This document shows positions 60,367 to 64,000 of a DNA stretch of 64,000 nt, piece after piece. How positions within the stretch are numbered: the first letter of the stretch is position 1; each line of letters begins with the position of its first letter. Below the pieces are notes generated by a model. That model was not told the origin of the DNA. It searched no databases and saw nothing but the letters and a program-made list of their open reading frames with translations. The position numbers were made by a program, and so were the translations under genes. Source of the stretch: Brettanomyces bruxellensis (Eukaryota > Ascomycota > Pichiomycetes > Pichiales > Pichiaceae); contig NC_054688.1 of assembly GCF_011074885.1 (NCBI RefSeq), positions 434,001-498,000 on the forward strand, written 5' to 3'.

Positions 60367-61458
60367 TTACGGTATGTAGTGTATTATTCCACACGCTTAT
60401 TTTGCGTAAATGCCTAGTTTGTATTTAGTACTGGTAGTAATAGTTCTAGCGGATGATACTATGTGTTATTTCTTCTAGAATCTCTTCTCTCACTGTTTCT
60501 ATAGCAATATCTCTCGCTATTTCTATATTAGTATCTCCTCTCGCCTATATCAATATCTCTTCTAGCAATTTCTTTAGCAATATCTCTCACTATTTCTATA
60601 TTGGTATCTCCTCTCACTTATATCAATATCTCTTCTAGCAATTTCTATAGCAATATCTCTCACTATTTCTATATTAGTATCTCCTCTCACTTATATCAAT
60701 ATCTCTTCTAGCAATTTCTATAGCAATATCTCTCGCTATGTTCAATATCTTCCCTATTCCTATATCTCTTCTCACTCTTTCCTGTGTCTCACTTTCTCCT
60801 GTCTCGGCGGTAATCTTGTATTAAATACAATTTTCAAATTTTGATCGTCAAATTTTATTCGCCGCTCTCTTTTATCTCATCCTGTGGCATTAATCAGAAC
60901 GAGGAGATAATTCAAAACAAACCACAATTCAAGCAACAATACTGCCAGCATAATGAAAATTTTCCAAAGAACAATTTTTCGATAGCGAGATTTCCAAAAA
61001 ATTGGTAATAAACGGAAATTATAGCGAGCAGCAGCACTACACTACAGCACAAATTGGAAAAAAAATTTCACTGCTCACAGACGAACTCTTTAGCATAATG
61101 AATCCACATGTCGACAGATAACTCTGCCAGAAATATGCATTCTGGGCTTTCAGGTGTCCCTTCAGGTTTTCCGATGAATCCTTCACGCCATGCGACCTTG
61201 TTTATCTTTTTCTTACCTCAGATAAGAAAATGCGTCAATTTTAAGATTTATGCATCTCTTATCTCTTCAATTCTACATGGCATGCAAAACTTCCATATTT
61301 GGACACCCGGCGGCATTATGCAACACCTACCGGGCACCTACACTGGCCTGCATCGTTTATTTCTCTACGAGCCGCGATCTTGGCTTTAATGTTACTTATA
61401 TATGTATTCTCTCTCCACTACCTATCAAAATAACTATAAAGCATCAACAATCAAACCC
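60367..61458. other. Promoter region of VSB1 and 3' flank of the cyclophilin gene
   Basis: 1.1 kb, containing the 73-bp tandem repeat at 60470-60745 and, near 60890-61080, A-rich DNA. No supported ORF. Confidence 0.5.
60470..60745. repeat. 73-bp tandem repeat upstream of VSB1
   Basis: AGCAATATCTCTC recurs at exactly 73-bp steps (60503, 60576, 60649, 60722), giving about 3.5 nearly identical copies. Each unit is internally made of shorter CTCTC/TATATCAATATC words. It starts about 100 bp upstream of the VSB1 ATG and is pyrimidine-rich on the plus strand. Confidence 0.88.
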
Positions 61459-62115
61459 TCACAACTCGTCCTTAACCTCAGCAGTTGTCTCGGCAGCATC
61501 ATCAATGACACCACATTCCGCAACAATGATTGGCTTTCTCGGTTTGTCGCCAAATCCTGTCTTTGCATTCTCAATCTTCTCAACAACTTCGTAACCTTCC
61601 AAAACCCGGCCAAACGCAACGTGTCTTCCCGTAAGCCATGGAGTCGACACAGTAGTGATGAAAAACTGCGATCCATTGGTGTCTGGGCCTGCATTAGCCA
61701 TGGCCAAAAGACCTGGTCTGTCTAATGCAACTTTGAAGTTCTCATCCTCGAATTTGCTGCCGTAAATCGACTTGCCACCTGTCCCATCACCCTTCGTGAA
61801 GTCACCGCCTTGAATCATGAAGTTCTTGATCACTCTGTGGAACGTTGAGTCCTTGTATCCAAAGTTTGGATCATCCGATGCACACAATTGGTAAAAGTTC
61901 TTTGTAGTTTTTGGAACAACTCCTCCGAAAAGTCCAAGCACAACTCTCCCAAGCTTCTTCGCATCCTTGCCACGTCCCTCCACGATATCCATGTACACCT
62001 TGTGTGTCACAGTTGGCAATTCTGGAAGATTCGAATCTGCTGCACATAATGTCTGCTTTGCAAACATAAGGCAAAGCACCAAAAAGGACACTAATCCGCC
62101 CAGTGAAAATTTCAT
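61459..62115 (-). CDS. CPR5: ER-lumen cyclophilin (peptidyl-prolyl isomerase), Cpr5/Cpr2-like
   Basis: 218 residues from the ATG at 62115 (a TTG three codons upstream opens the frame). An N-terminal signal peptide (residues 1 to about 25, [24 protein letters not shown]) is followed by a complete cyclophilin domain: [18 protein letters not shown] with the catalytic Arg, [17 protein letters not shown], and [14 protein letters not shown] with the cyclosporin-contact Trp. The protein ends in KDEL, an ER-retrieval signal, where S. cerevisiae Cpr5 ends in HDEL. It would assist folding of proline-containing secretory proteins. A TATA box lies 96 bp upstream. Cpr2 and Cpr5 both derive from this type; retention signal favours Cpr5. 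Confidence 0.9.
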   Translation of the reverse strand: MKFSLGGLVSFLVLCLMFAKQTLCAADSNLPELPTVTHKVYMDIVEGRGKDAKKLGRVVLGLFGGVVPKTTKNFYQLCASDDPNFGYKDSTFHRVIKNFMIQGGDFTKGDGTGGKSIYGSKFEDENFKVALDRPGLLAMANAGPDTNGSQFFITTVSTPWLTGRHVAFGRVLEGYEVVEKIENAKTGFGDKPRKPIIVAECGVIDDAAETTAEVKDEL

Positions 62116-62525
62116 CCTGTTCAATTGCTATTCTTTGGCGTGAAAAAAGTACCAAACGCTGGTATTATATCTGTGGAATTACAACTGCCAAAAGAAACAC
62201 TTACAACTCCTTTATATACCACGTTGAGGCTCGGGCCGATTTTTTTTTTCGTTGTTCTTTTCCGCTGTTCTTTTCCTTTTTTTTTCACCTACAATTTTCG
62301 AGCCCAGCCTCCACCTTGCCGAATTCTGGGACCCGCGCCCCTCCTATTTCCAGTCTATACCGATAAAAGTGTATACGGTCATTTTTAATTTGACATATCC
62401 AGTCCAGCACGGAAGACATCTTTAAAGCGGTGTCATCTAAGCTCAATATCTACACATCTCAGCATCCTATCTACAATAGCCAAAACATACTAATGGCCTG
62501 CTTTCATATTAATGCATACTTAAAC
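62116..62525. other. Short intergenic region between UTP8-like gene and cyclophilin
   Basis: 410 bp: core promoter of the cyclophilin gene, an oligo(T) run near 62241 and another near 62280, then the 3' flank of the UTP8-like gene. Nothing else seen. Confidence 0.5.
62211..62218 (-). promoter_or_regulatory. TATA box of the ER cyclophilin gene
   Basis: TATATAAA on the minus strand, 96 bp upstream of the ATG at 62115. A strong TATA fits a stress-inducible ER chaperone gene. I did not find a full CAGCGTG unfolded-protein response element; only CAGCGTTT near 62155. Confidence 0.5.
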
Positions 62526-64000
62526 CTATATTTCTAGACGCTCAATAGAATATGTAGGAATCCTCTTGGTATTTGACAAAGAGGAATCAAATAATTCATT
62601 CGACACACTTCCCACATTTAGCATTGAGTCTGTACGTCCGCTTTCTACCTCCACCGTCTTGCTTTGAGACTGAGTCTTTCTTCTTCTTCTTCTTTCGGCT
62701 TGCTCTCTTTTCTTTCTTCCACTCACTCCATCAACTAAAGATAGCGACTGGTCGATTATCGACAATAGTCTCGACTGCTGCTCGCACTCGCTCACCTTCT
62801 TCTCAATTCTGCTCGTCAAGTTTCCGAGCTCCGACTCATTCTTCGAATAGTGAAGACTTAAAGTCACACCATTTGAGTCTATCAAAGAGTTCATTATTGA
62901 AATGCCATAACCAGTGTCCATCACCTTCCGGATGATTCCATCAACGTCGATCTTCGCATTAGAGCCTCCTGCTTCTCCATTTGCAAGCCTGATCATCTCC
63001 TCTGTTATTGTATCAGGCGCAAAATCGTCCGTTACCCGTCCAACAATGTCTTTAAACATATCTGCATCCTCTACAAGGCTCATCTGCTCTATGAGATCGC
63101 TGCACGGAATATTTGGGCACGTAACAATAGCTTGTCTCATGAGTCTTGGAGACACTGAAAGAACATTGAGCAATCCAGGAGTAATATCCTTTGGAAAGAG
63201 TGGATGTGTAAGCAGATACGTTAATGCATGTTCAGGTATGAAATTCTCGTTCAACTGAACTTTTATCTTTGTTCCAATGGCTCTGTTGTCAACACGGTCA
63301 AACAATAGCAACGCCACCTTCCTGAAAAACTTAGGATCAACAATTCTGTCTTTTCCAGCCTCATACACTCTCAATTTTCCCACTTCGTTTGTTTTAACTT
63401 CCCCGTTTTCGGTGTTCTGGAGTCCTCTACCAGCATCGGCTGATTTATCCATCTTCAAAAATGAAACTATGTACTGCTCAAGCTCCTCGTACTTTTTCGT
63501 CCTCTTCATCTCTTTCAACTGTTCGTACACTCTTCCCATCTTGTTCGAAGCCTCTCCGGAACGATTCAAAAGACTACTGGCCTCCTTGATTTTCGATTTC
63601 AATTCACTTCTTGTAACGAGAAGTGGCAATCCAACAAACCGTTTGGACTTCTGCGTGAATTTAGGACGGAATTCCCGCAATCCACGTCCCAAAACATCTC
63701 TCAGCTTACCAAGTCCGGTATCTACAGTTACCTGATTCAATATACTTCCTGTCTCGGCACTTTTACTGACCAAATACAAGGCGAATGTTTCTCTGGACCG
63801 CAAAGTGTTTCCCTTAACCATCGGTGCTTGCATAAGAACAGCCTTACCCTGTCTTTTTGCCTTGTCCATCACATCAAATTTGGTAAGGAGAGCCTTAAAT
63901 TCTGTGTCAATCAATGCAATCATTCCGTTTTTCGCCACAAGCATCCTGTTAGTAGAAGCCGGGATTATCGAAGCTTCTCCTTCAACTTCCTCATCTTTGA
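62526..64000 (-). CDS. UTP8: U3 snoRNP (t-UTP) subunit Utp8-like, 5' end outside the window
   Basis: The frame is open from the stop at 62526 through the window edge. At least 490 residues are visible; the ATG at 63944 is internal, because the codons upstream (EGEASIIPASTNR) stay open. Recognised features: a beta-rich first part that could be the end of a propeller (LVAKNGMIALIDTEFKALL), a helical second half with ALTYLLTHPLFPKDITPGLL and SPRLMRQAIVTCPNIPCSDLI, resembling from memory the C-terminal half of Utp8, and a basic KKREQAERRRRRKTQ patch, likely nuclear targeting. Utp8 belongs to the t-UTP/UTP-A complex that starts 18S pre-rRNA processing, and it also aids tRNA export. In S. cerevisiae UTP8 (YGR128C) lies three genes from VSB1 (YGR125W), which supports the call. 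Confidence 0.6.
   Translation of the reverse strand, partial: KDEEVEGEASIIPASTNRMLVAKNGMIALIDTEFKALLTKFDVMDKAKRQGKAVLMQAPMVKGNTLRSRETFALYLVSKSAETGSILNQVTVDTGLGKLRDVLGRGLREFRPKFTQKSKRFVGLPLLVTRSELKSKIKEASSLLNRSGEASNKMGRVYEQLKEMKRTKKYEELEQYIVSFLKMDKSADAGRGLQNTENGEVKTNEVGKLRVYEAGKDRIVDPKFFRKVALLLFDRVDNRAIGTKIKVQLNENFIPEHALTYLLTHPLFPKDITPGLLNVLSVSPRLMRQAIVTCPNIPCSDLIEQMSLVEDADMFKDIVGRVTDDFAPDTITEEMIRLANGEAGGSNAKIDVDGIIRKVMDTGYGISIMNSLIDSNGVTLSLHYSKNESELGNLTSRIEKKVSECEQQSRLLSIIDQSLSLVDGVSGRKKREQAERRRRRKTQSQSKTVEVESGRTDSMLNVGSVSNELFDSSLSNTKRIPTYSIERLEI

Overview
Organism. This is nuclear DNA of a budding yeast (Saccharomycotina). The genes are intron-poor, spaced by AT-rich intergenic DNA, and nearly all have clear Saccharomyces cerevisiae relatives: Iah1, Ecm3, Sei1, Dck1, Dif1/Sml1, Ecm30, Tsr2, calcineurin A, an OPT transporter, chitin synthase, Vsb1, an ER cyclophilin and Utp8. 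A CTG codon encodes the invariant Leu of a calcineurin LRGNHE motif, so CUG is read as Leu and the CUG-Ser clade is unlikely. A Pichiaceae-type yeast (Brettanomyces/Pichia/Ogataea-like) is my best guess, but the species is not proven. Gene density is low (18 confident genes in 64 kb). Many intergenic spaces and some coding regions carry their own unrelated minisatellite. Layout. 1-4.9 kb: no recognisable gene. 4.9-7.9 kb: tandem pair of IAH1-type SGNH esterases. 9.3-12.7 kb: ECM3-like auxin-efflux-carrier family protein, then seipin. 13.0-16.7 kb (minus): large DUF1765-like protein. 16.7-21.0 kb: gene-free, repeat-rich. 21.0-27.9 kb (minus): DOCK-family GEF, DCK1. 29.7-42.3 kb: Dif1/Sml1-family ribonucleotide-reductase regulator, ECM30/HID1, TSR2 (minus), then two calcineurin A genes in tandem. 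42.4-44.7 kb (minus): OPT transporter. 46.0-49.3 kb: chitin synthase. 50.2-52.1 kb (minus): Zn2Cys6 factor. 53.8-55.2 kb (minus): SET-domain methyltransferase. 57.3-60.4 kb (minus): VSB1. 61.5-62.1 kb (minus): ER cyclophilin. 62.5-64.0 kb (minus): UTP8-like gene running off the window. How the genes fit together. There are no operons. The block DIF1-like, ECM30, TSR2, CNA1 has the same order and relative orientation as S. cerevisiae YLR437C-YLR436C-YLR435W-YLR433C. This supports each assignment, above all that of the repeat protein at 29.7 kb. Calcineurin, chitin synthase and DOCK signalling all touch cell-wall stress, but their proximity here is probably only inherited gene order. Most striking observations. 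(1) The Dif1/Sml1-family protein carries five tandem copies of what looks like the Hug domain, followed by a Sml1-like segment. (2) Twelve exact TGTAAATA words, nine with C at -2, lie within about 530 bp on the sense strand just 3' of ECM30, resembling an array of Puf3 sites. (3) The tandem calcineurin A paralogs diverge at different functional motifs.
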